Positions 44,940 to 55,151 of a stretch of 64,000 nucleotides of DNA are shown here, in pieces. Numbering within the stretch: position 1 is the stretch's first letter; every line of letters starts with the position of its first letter. The DNA is from Deinandra increscens subsp. villosa. Taxonomy: Eukaryota > Streptophyta > Magnoliopsida > Asterales > Asteraceae. Position numbers and translations under genes: made by a program. The notes beneath the pieces were generated by a model. It was not told the origin of the DNA. It saw only the letters and a list, made by a program, of their open reading frames with translations, and did no database searches. The stretch lies in the NCBI GenBank assembly GCA_039602395.1, contig JBCNJP010000006.1, positions 45,382,428-45,446,427 on the forward strand, written 5' to 3'.

Positions 44940-46152
44940 TACTTATTATATATATAAACATGTTCTAATACCAAAAATCAAACCCCAATACCTCCTAGAT
45001 TGTTCAGTATCAATTAACTATTTTTTAAAACCCTAATTTGACGTAACTCTCAATTAAATACCAGAACCCTTTATAATACTAAATATATTTAGGGATTTTA
45101 CTTATAATATTATATTATAACATACCTCAAAATATTAGCCCCCAATTTAACCCCGTTTGTTCAATTTTGGCAAAACAACATTATGAAAACCCTAATTTTG
45201 ACCCATTTCCCAAATAAAAACGAAACCTTCCCCTAACATGAAAATAACTTATGGATTTCTTAAAACACAATATTTTAGAATTACCTACAAAAATTCATAC
45301 CCTCATTCCTTCTTGATTACCCAATTTTAGCAAAACAACCTAAACTTTATACATGTTTAGAACTATAATCTAACAAGCATATTAATAGAAATTGATAGAG
45401 GGATTTTGTTAAGCATACCAAATAATGGTTGACTGCATATGATTGCCTTTTAACTCCTCATCATCGGATCCAATTGCTTTGATGAACTTTTTAGTGGGTT
45501 TTAGGGTTTTTGGGACTTTATTTTGTAAATTGTCGAGTTTATATGTTGAATCTGATCCTGTATTTATAGTCATCAGGGGTGAAAATATCATATAACACTT
45601 AGGGGTGATAATTCAATCAGATCGACACCTGGAGATGCCAATCTTGGGCTACAAATCGATGAGTAAGGTGCTGGTCACTTTCAGCGATCGAATTGGGTAG
45701 AGCACCGTGAAGGCCCTCTCAAAAAGCTTCGTGATGCGTGACAGGGTTTGCTGAAATGACAGTTTTGGTCCCTCTACTTTATTTAATGCATTTTAACCCC
45801 TAAACTCCTATCCATCTATTACTTTATGCTTTAAAAATCTTATAATATATTTCTTATGATTTCTAAGCCTCAGTATTCGTACTATGATAAATATAAATCG
45901 TATAATATCGGAATAACATTACGTTTTATTAAATTAGCAACCCGTTAACGTTCAAACATGATTTTTTCAATGTTATACATGTTTAGATATTTAAACACGT
46001 ATTCACATGTATTTATTTATCAAATGATTATTTCACATGTATTCATGCTATTTGGATATATATATATATATATATATAAACACGCATTTAACATAATATA
46101 ATCGTATAACATGCATACTCCTTCGTATATCATACGTTTTCTCAATATACCA
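44940..46152. other. AT-rich intergenic sequence
   Basis: No gene or element recognised. Short TA runs and several aaaccctaat-type blocks. Small ORFs here are unremarkable. Confidence 0.5.
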
Positions 46153-46226
46153 TCATGCTAACTTTTAAACACGTATTTCATGCGAATATCGTATATATCT
46201 ATCACATTGGTTATCAAACATGTATT

Positions 46227-46266
<40 letters not shown>

Positions 46267-46270
<4 letters not shown>

Positions 46271-46453
46271 AGAGGATCATTTGAGAACCAATTGGGTTTG
46301 AGAACTAAAAAGAACTAATCTCAGCCACTAGTTTATATATATGGAAACCCCCCCCCCCCCCCCCCCATGAATTATAGTGGTCCCCGCCTAAAATTAGTGG
46401 TGGAGATTTAGTTCTTAAAAGTTCTTAAAATAAAAAGTTCTTGTTTGAACCTA

Positions 46454-46458
<5 letters not shown>
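46267..46458. mobile_element. MITE-like element in (TA)n
   Basis: 192 bp with imperfect terminal inverted repeats (agggagaggatcatttgagaa against agggttaggttcaaacaagaa, the latter on the other strand), flanked on both sides by (TA)n. It contains a run of 20 C (46348-46367). The placement recalls Micron-type elements that target TA microsatellites. Confidence 0.6.
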
Positions 46459-46486
<28 letters not shown>

Positions 46487-46489
<3 letters not shown>

Positions 46490-46945
46490 TAAAAGATCCA
46501 TGTAGACCCCTTATTTTTTGTAGACCCTGTAGACCCCTTATAAAACTCAATAAAACTCACTAAAAATAAAACTCAGTTTTGTTAATTTAGTTTTTTTTAT
46601 TTGCGATAAGCTTTTAAGAACAAAAAAAGACAATTAAAAAAAAGAAAAACGAAAAACATTAAAAATGGAACATTTTAAGACAATGAGTTTTAAAAATCAA
46701 TGAGTTTAAAACTCAATAAAACTCAGTGTTGCGTTTAAAACTCATTATTTTAAAACTCATTGTCTTAAAATGTTCGATTTTTAATGTTTTTTGTTTTTGT
46801 TTAATTTATTTATTTATTTTTTTGGTTCTTAAAAGCTTATCGTAATAAAAAAAACCAAATTTACAACACTGAGTTTTATTTTTATTGAGTTTTATAGGGG
46901 TTTACGGGGTCTACAAAATTTAAAGGGTCCACACGGAACCTTTCC

Positions 46946-46949
<4 letters not shown>
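46487..46949. mobile_element. Fold-back element in (TA)n
   Basis: Almost the whole 463 bp is an inverted repeat: ccatgtagaccccttattt...gataagcttttaagaac on the left is answered by its complement on the right, with about 40 bases at the centre. The transcript of either strand would form one long hairpin. Flanked by (TA)n on both sides. Confidence 0.7.
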
Positions 46950-46996
<47 letters not shown>

Positions 46997-47120
46997 GAAT
47001 ACATGTTTGATAACCAATGTGATAGATATATACGATATTCGCATAAAATACGTGTTTAAAAGTTAGCACGATTAATAACTCATCCTTATAGTAATAACCA
47101 AAGTGATAGATATAACCAAT

Positions 47121-47130
<10 letters not shown>

Positions 47131-47177
<47 letters not shown>
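47131..47177. repeat. (TA)n then (GA)n microsatellite
   Basis: A TA run of about 30 bases is followed by gagagagagagag. Confidence 0.85.
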
Positions 47178-47382
47178 GGTGTGGAATAATTAATAACTCA
47201 TCCTTATATAATAACCAAATAACTTAAAGTAACCATCAATGTGATGACATGTGTCTTACCCTTGAAGGGCATTCTAGACATTTACTCTTACCGCATGCTT
47301 TCCCATCAGATCTTGTATTTGTACTTCCTGCCATTGACAACTTTCTTTTGTCCTTTCTTCCAAACTCTCAATTACCCTATAG

Positions 47383-47834
47383 TGTTGAAATGTTATATTT
47401 TTATATCTCTAATTCAAATAGTGTATTGTTGTTTATGTTTTCTCTTATGTGTATTTGTTATATTTTTGTAGGTAATTGGGCTTAGCTGGAGTGGGCTGTA
47501 GAAGGTTACTTGGGCTTAGCTGGAATGGGCTGGTTATAGAAGTCTCGGAGAAGAGCTAGAGATATAAAGTGGTTGCTGATCATTAGGGTTGGTTCATTCG
47601 AGATATTTTTCCTTCACCGTTCGTCTTCACCTGCTCTGCTAGGGTTTCAGCCTAAATCGTTTTCTTGAGCTTGTTTCTTCTTCGTTCGGTCATAGATCAT
47701 CGTGTTGATGATCTTGTTGTAGTTGTCATCTTCTTCTGTTTGATATTTTGTACAGATTGATTGTTGACATTTATCGTTTGTGTCGATCTTTGTGTTCTGA
47801 TTGATTTCCATGTTTAGTTTCATAAAACTTAACA
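47383..47834 (+). repeat. Left LTR of the copia element
   Basis: 452 bp, tgttgaaatg...acttaaca. TATA box tataaag at 47563-47569. Confidence 0.95.
47563..47569 (+). promoter_or_regulatory. TATA box of the copia LTR
   Basis: tataaag in the middle of the LTR, about 270 bases before the LTR end, a usual place for the U3 promoter. Confidence 0.55.
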
Positions 47835-47846
47835 TGGTATCAGAGC
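47835..47846 (+). other. Primer binding site of the copia element (tRNA-iMet)
   Basis: TGGTATCAGAGC follows the LTR without a gap; 12 bases match initiator tRNA-Met. Confidence 0.93.
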
Positions 47847-48505
47847 TTTGAGTTCTTCGCTCGAATCGTTCTCGGTCTATTGTTCTTCACCGAGATCTGG
47901 TATCTTCTTTCTTTCCCAAACCCTAGGTTGTCAAACCCTAGGTGGTTGGTTGTTCTTCGTGATTCTGGTGTTTCCGCTGATTGTTACTCTTGTAGATCTA
48001 GGGTCTCCAATCTGGAACCTGGATCGTCATCTACCCTATATTGTTAGGGTTTCTGGTTTCTTTGGAAGATCGAAGGTCGTTCTTCTCCGATTGTTGGTTC
48101 CGAAAGGATCTGTTGGAGTTCTTGACTCTGTTCGTTGGTTCGTGTGGCTCCACAAAGGCTGGTTCTCAAGACCCAACCCTAAGTGAAGGTTGGGAGGCTA
48201 GGAGGCGCTGTTCAGTGTTGCTGCGCTTATTCTTGCCTGAGTTGTATGACCCTAAGTGAAGGTCATCCAGCTCAGGCGCATTGGGTGAGATTGCTCCTTA
48301 CTCGTTGTTTTTTTTTTGTTTAGAGTTTTGAATACTTGCTGTTTTTTTCTCATCTGCTAGACACCAGTTAATCCCTGATCTGCCACCAAGAGTGGTGTGG
48401 AAACTTGGCTCTGACTGGAGTTCTAGTTGGTGATTATTGGTTGTTGTATGCTGTGTTCTGTGTTTACTGGTTGTTGTGCTTACATAAACTGTGAAGATCA
48501 TTAAA
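47847..48505 (+). other. Copia 5' leader with twin stem-loops
   Basis: A 660-base leader. Stem-loop 1 at 48172-48194 pairs CCCAACC with GGTTGGG; stem-loop 2 at 48246-48266 pairs ATGACC with GGTCAT. Both expose the same loop CTAAGTGAA. Stem-loop 2 is extended by GCCTGAG (48235-48241) with CTCAGGC (48271-48277). A 112-codon open frame in the leader looks like chance. Confidence 0.7.
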
Positions 48506-51500
48506 ATGGTTACTGAAGGGGATGCCACATCTTCTGCTACACTTGTTAGCAAGATTGAGGCTAGTGATCCCCTGTACTTGCATGCTAGTGATTCGAGTAC
48601 TCTCACATTGATTAGTTTCAAACTAAAAGGAACACAAAACTATACTGTTTGGGCGAATGCCCTTGAATTGGCCTTAAAAGTTAAAAATAAAACTGGTTTT
48701 TTGGATGGAACTTGTATAAAACCAACTGATGATGATGTGTTGGCTAATCAATGGGAGAGGTGTAATTCTGTTGTACTTTCTTGGATTTTAAACTCTGTTT
48801 GTGAAGAGTTGTATGTGGGGCAAGTGTACTCGAAGCTTGCCTCAGAAGTTTGGGTTGATCTTAAGGAAACCTATGACAAGATTGATGGGTCTGTGATCTT
48901 TAATCTGTACCAAAAAATAAACTCCACTACTCAGAGTGGTTCATCTGTGTCTGATTACTTTAATAGGTTAAATACTATGTGGAAACAGTTTGATAACATG
49001 GTTAAACTACCTTCATGCTCTTGTGTTGCTTCAAAAGAATATAATGACTTTAATGCATCAATTAAGCTAATGCAATTTTTGATGGGGTTAGATGATGAAT
49101 ATTTGCCTGTTAGAACTAATTTGTTGACTCGTGACCCTCTTCCTACTTTAAAAACTGCCTTTGCTACAATTTCAAGGGAGGAGTCTCATAGAGTTGGCAA
49201 TAATAGTTCTAAGGGGCAAACTGTTGGTTTTAATTCTAGGTCAAGTCCTTTATCTGAAACTACTAGAAGACCAAATAGGGGTCCCAATACTAATCTTAAG
49301 TGTACTCACTGTAATAAGGTGGGTCATTTGGTGGATAAGTGTTTTGAACTGATTGGGTATCCTCCTGGTTATAAACAGAGAGGAAATAGACCTGGTGTTT
49401 CTGGTTTTAGGCAGGGAATGTCTAGTAATTCTGTCTCTAAGGATGTGCCTACTGGTACTCCTTCTTCTACTGTAAATGGTCTGAGCCCGGATCAAGTTTC
49501 TAGACTTCTTAAGTTGCTTGATGAGAAGTCTTCTGTTGCAACTCAAAACAATCATGTTGGAGGTAGTTATGAACTGAATAGTGGTTGTGTTTATTCTTTT
49601 GCCTCTGGCACTGATAGGGCAGGTTGGGTTATAGACTCTGGAGCAAATCAGCATATGGTTGTGTCAAATAAAGATCTTTTAAACTCTGTAAATGTCTCAG
49701 ATTTTGGAATTAAAATTAGACATCCAAATGGTACTTTTGCAACTGTTACACAAATTGGGAACATGAGACTTTCTGAAAAAGTAATTTTACAAGATGTTTT
49801 TGTTGTTCCAGATTATTTTGTTAATCTCATTTCTGTCCATAAGTTGGCTAGAGATAATAAGCTTAGATCTGTGTTTGATGAACATAAGTGTTATCTTCAG
49901 GATTTGTCCACCAACCAGATAGTGGTGACTGGTAGACAGGTTGATGGTCTTTATTTGTATGGTGATACTCCTTTTTGTGCTAAGGTGTGCTTTAATTCTG
50001 GTTCTTTATCTGATTTGTGGCATGTTAGATTAGGACATCCAGCAGACCAGGTGATTAAAATTCTTCAGGATGAATTGAAAATTAATGGTTTTGAGTCAAC
50101 CTCTATTTGTGAAGTGTGTCATAAATCTAAACAACACAGAGAACCGTTCCCATTAAGCAATCATAGGTCTGTGTCTGTAGGAGATCTTGTGCATTTGGAT
50201 GTTTGGGGTCCCTATAGGGTCACAAGTGTTGATGGGTTCAAATATTTTTTGACAATAGTGGATGACTATAGTAGAGCTGTGTGGTTATATCTTTTGAAAA
50301 ATAAAAGTGAAGTTGGGGATTATATTGAGAACTTTCATAATCTGGTTAAAACTCAGTTCAATAAACATATAAAAATGTTTCGTAGTGATAATGGTTCAGA
50401 GTTTGTTAACCTACGGATGGAAAGTTTTTGTAAAAGAAATGGTATAATTCACCAAACATCCTGTGTGCATACCCCTCAACAAAATGGTATTGTTGAGAGG
50501 AAGCATCGCCATCTGCTGAATGTTGCTAGAACATTGCTTTTTCAGTCTGGTTTGCCTTTAAAATATTGGCCTGAATGTGTGTTAACTGCAACCTACTTGA
50601 TAAACAGGTTACCTTCTTCGGTTCTGAATGGCAAGTCCCCTTTTGAAGTCATGTTTAATCAATTACCTTCCCTACACCATTTGAGAGTTTTTGGGTGTCT
50701 TTGTTTTGCTACTGTTTTAAATAACAATGATAAATTTTCTAGTCAAGCTGATAAATGTGTTCTTGTTGGATATTCAAATGAAAAGAAGGGCTATAAATTG
50801 TGGAATTTGGATAAAAAAGGTATTTTTTTCTCTAGAGATGTTAAATTTTATGAGACAGTGTTCCCTTTTAAATCTTTATCTGAACCTTCACCTTCTGGGT
50901 CTCCTGGTCATACTAATTCTGATGATTGGGTCACTTTTTTTTATTGTCCAAATTCTGTTGTTAATCCAAATCTCTCAAATGGAAACCCCGATGATGAAGG
51001 GGAGGTCTTAGGTGACTCTGCATCTCCAGAACAGGTTCTAAGTGATACACAGATCCGGGGGTCAACATCTGATTCTCAGGTGTTCCCTAGGTCTAGTGAC
51101 GGCACTTCTGACCCTGTTCTTGTTGAGACTGAGGATGATTTTCATCCCTCCTCTGAGGGTACTGGTCTAACTCACCGTCCTCGTTCTACAAGACCATCTA
51201 AATTACCCTCAAATCTTAAAGATTTTGTGGTAGGGGGGAGTGTTTATGGTCTTGAAAAGGTTGCTTATGGTCTCGAAAGAGTGGTGGGTTATTCCAGGTT
51301 GTCCAAAGAAAATTTAAGTTTTGTATCCTCTTTAAATAAGAGTGTTGAACCAAATTCTTATCATGAAGCCAAACTTGATGAAAATTGGGTACTTGCTATG
51401 AACGAAGAAATGGAGGCCTTAAACAGAAATAATACCTGGTCACTGGTTGATTTACCTAAGGGTAGGAAACCCATTGGGTGTAAATGGATATATAAGATAA

Positions 51501-52888
51501 AGTATAAAGCTTCGGGTGAGATAGATAGGTATAAGGCCAGGTTAGTCGCTAAGGGTTACAGTCAAAAGGAGGGAATTGATTTTGAGGAGACTTTTTCCCC
51601 TGTTGTGAAATTAGTCACTATTAGATGTGTGTTAAATTTGGCTGTTGTTAATAACTGGCCCCTATATCAATTAGACATAAATAATGCCTTCTTATATGGA
51701 AATATAAATGAGGAGGTCTATATGTCTTTACCTGATGGTTTCTTTTCTAAATCTGAAACAAAAGTGTGCAAGTTAAATAAGTCCCTATATGGATTAAAAC
51801 AAGCACCGCGTATGTGGAATGAGAAATTAGTTGGTGCATTAACTAAATCTGGATTTATTCAAAGTAAAAGTGATTATTCTTTGTTTTTTAAGCATGATAA
51901 AACAAATGTGACCATTCTGTTAGTTTATGTTGATAATATTATAATCACTGGCAGTAACTTAGAGAGTATTAATCAGGTCAAACTTGATCTTAAATCCAAT
52001 TTTAAGATTAAAGACTTAGGAGAATTAAAGTATTTTCTTGGGTTTGAGGTTATACGAACTGAGAATTGGTTGTGTTTGTCTCAAAGGAAATACTGTATTG
52101 AGCTTCTAAGTGAATTTGGATTAACAGGTGCAAAACCTGTTAATGTTCCTATAGAACAGAGTTCAATTGTAAATGCTATTTGCAAACATGATGAGTCTAA
52201 ACTTGTAAACATAACTGGGTTCCAAAAATTGGTTGGTAAGCTTATTTACTTGTCTCATACTCGTCCGGATATCTCGTATTCGGTACAATTTTTAAGCCAA
52301 TTTATGCATAAACCAAGTAAATCGCATTTACATATTGCTCTAAGGTTGCTAAGGTATCTCAAGTTAGCACCTGGGAAAGGGATTTTGTTTAATAGAGTGA
52401 ATGACTGTAGTTTAAGTGTCTTTTCTGATTCCGACTGGGGTAAGTGTTTGGTCACTAGAAGGTCTGTAACGGGCTTCTGTATTTTGTTTGGAAATTCGTT
52501 GCTTTCTTGGAAATCCAAGAAACAGAGCACTGTGTCTCGATCTTCAGCTGAAGCTGAATATCGAGCCATGAGTGCTGCAGTATGCGAACTCATGTGGATT
52601 AAGAACATATTTCAAGAGCTTAGAATTGAGATAAAATTACCTGTTTCGGTGTATTGTGACAATACTGCAGCTGTGTCTATTACAGCTAATCCCGTTTTTC
52701 ATGATCGCACTAAACATTTTGAAATTGATCTTTTCTTTTTAAGAGAAAAGGTTTTATCTGGGTTGGTTAAGGTTGTTGGTGTCAAATCTGCGAATCAGTT
52801 GGCTGACATATTTACCAAAGGGTTGCTTGTGTCACAACATGAATCTTTATGCAAAAAACTAAATATGTTTGATGCATTTGCTATTTGA
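48506..52888 (+). CDS. Copia Gag-Pol polyprotein, full length, RT motif YVDN
   Basis: 1460 residues from the ATG at 48506; a GTG-started extension to 48491 is unlikely in a plant. Gag domain (about 35-230, NYTVWANALELALKVKNKTG) comes first. A CCHC knuckle CTHCNKVGHLVDKC lies near 265 and protease WVIDSGANQHM near 373. The pre-integrase zinc region (LWHVRLGHP ... CEVCHKSK) is near 505-550. The integrase core has VDDYSRAVW, RSDNGSEF and GIVERKHR (about 585-665). RT starts near 961 and RNase H runs from about 1305 (SDSDWGK) to DNTAAVSI. The frame has no stop. The RT catalytic motif is YVDN (Asn at residue 1144, codon 51935-51937) where copia has YVDD, so polymerase activity is probably lost. Confidence 0.95.
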   Translation: MVTEGDATSSATLVSKIEASDPLYLHASDSSTLTLISFKLKGTQNYTVWANALELALKVKNKTGFLDGTCIKPTDDDVLANQWERCNSVVLSWILNSVCEELYVGQVYSKLASEVWVDLKETYDKIDGSVIFNLYQKINSTTQSGSSVSDYFNRLNTMWKQFDNMVKLPSCSCVASKEYNDFNASIKLMQFLMGLDDEYLPVRTNLLTRDPLPTLKTAFATISREESHRVGNNSSKGQTVGFNSRSSPLSETTRRPNRGPNTNLKCTHCNKVGHLVDKCFELIGYPPGYKQRGNRPGVSGFRQGMSSNSVSKDVPTGTPSSTVNGLSPDQVSRLLKLLDEKSSVATQNNHVGGSYELNSGCVYSFASGTDRAGWVIDSGANQHMVVSNKDLLNSVNVSDFGIKIRHPNGTFATVTQIGNMRLSEKVILQDVFVVPDYFVNLISVHKLARDNKLRSVFDEHKCYLQDLSTNQIVVTGRQVDGLYLYGDTPFCAKVCFNSGSLSDLWHVRLGHPADQVIKILQDELKINGFESTSICEVCHKSKQHREPFPLSNHRSVSVGDLVHLDVWGPYRVTSVDGFKYFLTIVDDYSRAVWLYLLKNKSEVGDYIENFHNLVKTQFNKHIKMFRSDNGSEFVNLRMESFCKRNGIIHQTSCVHTPQQNGIVERKHRHLLNVARTLLFQSGLPLKYWPECVLTATYLINRLPSSVLNGKSPFEVMFNQLPSLHHLRVFGCLCFATVLNNNDKFSSQADKCVLVGYSNEKKGYKLWNLDKKGIFFSRDVKFYETVFPFKSLSEPSPSGSPGHTNSDDWVTFFYCPNSVVNPNLSNGNPDDEGEVLGDSASPEQVLSDTQIRGSTSDSQVFPRSSDGTSDPVLVETEDDFHPSSEGTGLTHRPRSTRPSKLPSNLKDFVVGGSVYGLEKVAYGLERVVGYSRLSKENLSFVSSLNKSVEPNSYHEAKLDENWVLAMNEEMEALNRNNTWSLVDLPKGRKPIGCKWIYKIKYKASGEIDRYKARLVAKGYSQKEGIDFEETFSPVVKLVTIRCVLNLAVVNNWPLYQLDINNAFLYGNINEEVYMSLPDGFFSKSETKVCKLNKSLYGLKQAPRMWNEKLVGALTKSGFIQSKSDYSLFFKHDKTNVTILLVYVDNIIITGSNLESINQVKLDLKSNFKIKDLGELKYFLGFEVIRTENWLCLSQRKYCIELLSEFGLTGAKPVNVPIEQSSIVNAICKHDESKLVNITGFQKLVGKLIYLSHTRPDISYSVQFLSQFMHKPSKSHLHIALRLLRYLKLAPGKGILFNRVNDCSLSVFSDSDWGKCLVTRRSVTGFCILFGNSLLSWKSKKQSTVSRSSAEAEYRAMSAAVCELMWIKNIFQELRIEIKLPVSVYCDNTAAVSITANPVFHDRTKHFEIDLFFLREKVLSGLVKVVGVKSANQLADIFTKGLLVSQHESLCKKLNMFDAFAI

Positions 52889-52891
52889 ATT

Positions 52892-52900
52892 AAGGGGGGA
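52892..52900 (+). other. Polypurine tract of the copia element
   Basis: aagggggga directly precedes the right LTR. Confidence 0.92.
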
Positions 52901-53352
52901 TGTTGAAATGTTATATTTTTATATCTCTAATTCAAATAGTGTATTGTTGTTTATGTTTTCTCTTATGTGTATTTGTTATATTTTTGTAGGTAATTGGGCT
53001 TAGCTGGAGTGGGCTGTAGAAGGTTACTTGGGCTTAGCTGGAATGGGCTGGTTATAGAAGTCTCGGAGAAGAGCTAGAGATATAAAGTGGTTGCTGATCA
53101 TTAGGGTTGGTTCATTCGAGATATTTTTCCTTCACCGTTCGTCTTCACCTGCTCTGCTAGGGTTTCAGCCTAAATCGTTTTCTTGAGCTTGTTTCTTCTT
53201 CGTTCGGTCATAGATCATCGTGTTGATGATCTTGTTGTAGTTGTCATCTTCTTCTGTTTGATATTTTGTACAGATTGATTGTTGACATTTATCGTTTGTG
53301 TCGATCTTTGTGTTCTGATTGATTTCCATGTTTAGTTTCATAAAACTTAACA
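52901..53352 (+). repeat. Right LTR of the copia element
   Basis: 452 bp; reads the same as 47383-47834 throughout. Confidence 0.95.
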
Positions 53353-53357
53353 TATAG

Positions 53358-54786
53358 ACACCAAACCCTATAGATATATATAGAGACGATATGACTTTAG
53401 ATTTTTAAATCTTCATCTCTCTAATCCATCAAATTTCCTCTTTTTCTTTTCTTTAATTTGATTACCGTTTCCTTATCTAAATTTTCAAGATGGGAGGTGG
53501 CTACCCCCTCATATTAATGGCACAAATCATATCAATGAGATACAAATTATTCTTTTTCCTAAAGATGATTCCTATAGTGTTCTTACCCGCAACTCCCTGC
53601 TTAAATACCTAATCGATGATCATTTTTTTTTTCTTCTAATAATTGCAAAATTATAGTTATGCAAAATATGTTACGTTCTACCATTCAAACCAATTTTTGT
53701 TTGTGAACAAAGTGTTTTTACTAAAAAAAAATTGGAATCGATGAAAACTGTTTTTGTTAAAAGAAAGAGATTTTATACCTTTTTTTTTGTAGTGTTCATA
53801 AAACGTTTGTAGTTGTATTTTTTAAAGTGTAGATCTTTGTAGTTTTATTTTCTATTTTTTAATTTACAGAAGTTTTTAGTGGCTTGAAGACGCTTTTACA
53901 TTTATATCGTTTTTTTTTTCTTTTGACATTTTAAAATTTTGCCATATTCTTCAAAGATGTTCACAAAGAAAATAAAAGAGACAAGCATTCCTACTACAAA
54001 TGATCATTAAGGTTATTGATCATCACACTGTTTATTATGTTTGTCACATAAACTACCTCTCTCTTTTTCTCTTAGTATGTTACTCGGCTCAAGATAATAA
54101 CATCTTCATTTACTAATAAATTTTACTTTTTCTATCTCGGCTCACTGGTGGTACAATATTAAGCACTTGTCGGAACATTTACAACCTGAATATAATGTTT
54201 AAAAGACTATTAGATTTTACTAAAATTTTGTAGTACTAGTTATTTTGAAAGTGTTGCATCAAACCCTATCACTAGTGCTAGAATAGTTAATTGTGGTGCT
54301 ACAAAGTATAACACCTTAATTTATTTTTTTACAATAAGTATGTTAACCATGTTATTAACTCTATGTTTACCATTTGATACTCATCTTCATTACTACTAAA
54401 GTTTATCATTTAATTTCCTTGTAGATATGTAAGCACATTCCTACTTAGTATTATTCCTAGGCTTTATTATGTATGAATTTAGTGAGTTGAATTTATCATT
54501 TAGTTGTTTAGCAATGAAGCTATATTATTTAAATAACTTGTGTTATTTCTAGCAAGGGCTCTTTTTAACAAAACATTTATTATTTAAGACGATAATATAA
54601 CATTAGTGCTAGAAGAATTAACATGAGGATTAAGATAAGTAACATCTATGCTACATAGATGTAGTATTTCTAGACATGTTAAACTCCGTATGCTTATAAT
54701 CAATATGATAAATATTACATTTAAAATACAATATAAGTTTAAAAACCTTATTGATACATCTAGAGTTTCAAAAGGTGCACTTATTA
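53358..54786. other. AT-rich intergenic sequence
   Basis: No gene recognised. A block of the type gtgctagaagaattaac recurs at about 54278, 54606 and, beyond E2, at 61490. These are old dispersed copies of an unidentified repeat or parts of one sequence split by E2. Confidence 0.5.
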
Positions 54787-54791
54787 TATAT

Positions 54792-55151
54792 GAAAAGTCG
54801 TGAACATCGCATCGTCTACTCAATCTAGCTATTCGGATACAAAACAAGTAATTATAATGATTGTTTTATTGATCTAAAGAAGAACAATTACAATCAATCA
54901 CAGAGAATAGACACAGAGAATACACCACATAAACACACACTTATGGATATCTCTCACGCTCAGAACTGGTGCAGAATTCAAAGACCAAACTCATAATTAT
55001 ACTGACTCGCCGAACCTCAGCCGAACCTGACGTTAGCCCTGATCTGAACTCCAGGTTCGGACCAAGTTCGGCCAGTCACACATTCGCTTGAACTTGTTCT
55101 TGACTTGAACCAACTTGATACTTCACACGACGCACATATCAGGTATCAACA
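54792..55151 (-). repeat. 3' LTR of E2
   Basis: 360 bp, tgaaaagtcg...gtatcaaca. CGAACCT motifs lie at 55007-55075, including CCGAACCTG and CAGGTTCGG able to pair as a 9-bp stem. On the minus strand these come before a TATA-like TATAATTA (54992-54999). Confidence 0.9.

Larger units (their letters stand above)
46156..47069. repeat. Large inverted repeat split by two further elements
   Basis: The left arm (about 46156-46232) and right arm (about 46993-47069) are complementary over about 75 bases with few differences, for example ggttatcaaacatgtattcc against ggaatacatgtttgataacc. Both arms face (TA)n runs. Between them lie two other inverted-repeat elements (46267-46458 and 46487-46949). Confidence 0.75.
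47383..53352 (+). mobile_element. Complete Ty1/copia element with identical-looking LTRs
   Basis: LTRs 47383-47834 and 52901-53352, both 452 bp, with no difference noticed on reading. Perfect target duplications tatag at 47378-47382 and 53353-53357. PBS follows the left LTR and a PPT (aagggggga) precedes the right one. One long polyprotein frame fills the inside. This is the youngest-looking autonomous-type element of the window, though its RT active site carries a substitution. Confidence 0.95.

Noticed and set aside
46348..46367. Run of 20 C as a functional element
   Set aside because: A homopolymer inside a MITE-like repeat; most simply slippage.
42805..47377. Host gene between the elements
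   Set aside because: No long ORF, no exon chain with plausible splice sites and no recognisable domain.
47848..48186. 112-codon ORF in the copia leader
   Set aside because: No ATG-context support and no domain; it overlaps the structured leader.
48491..48505. Upstream start of the copia polyprotein
   Set aside because: The codon at 48491 is GTG; the first ATG, at 48506, is preferred in a plant.
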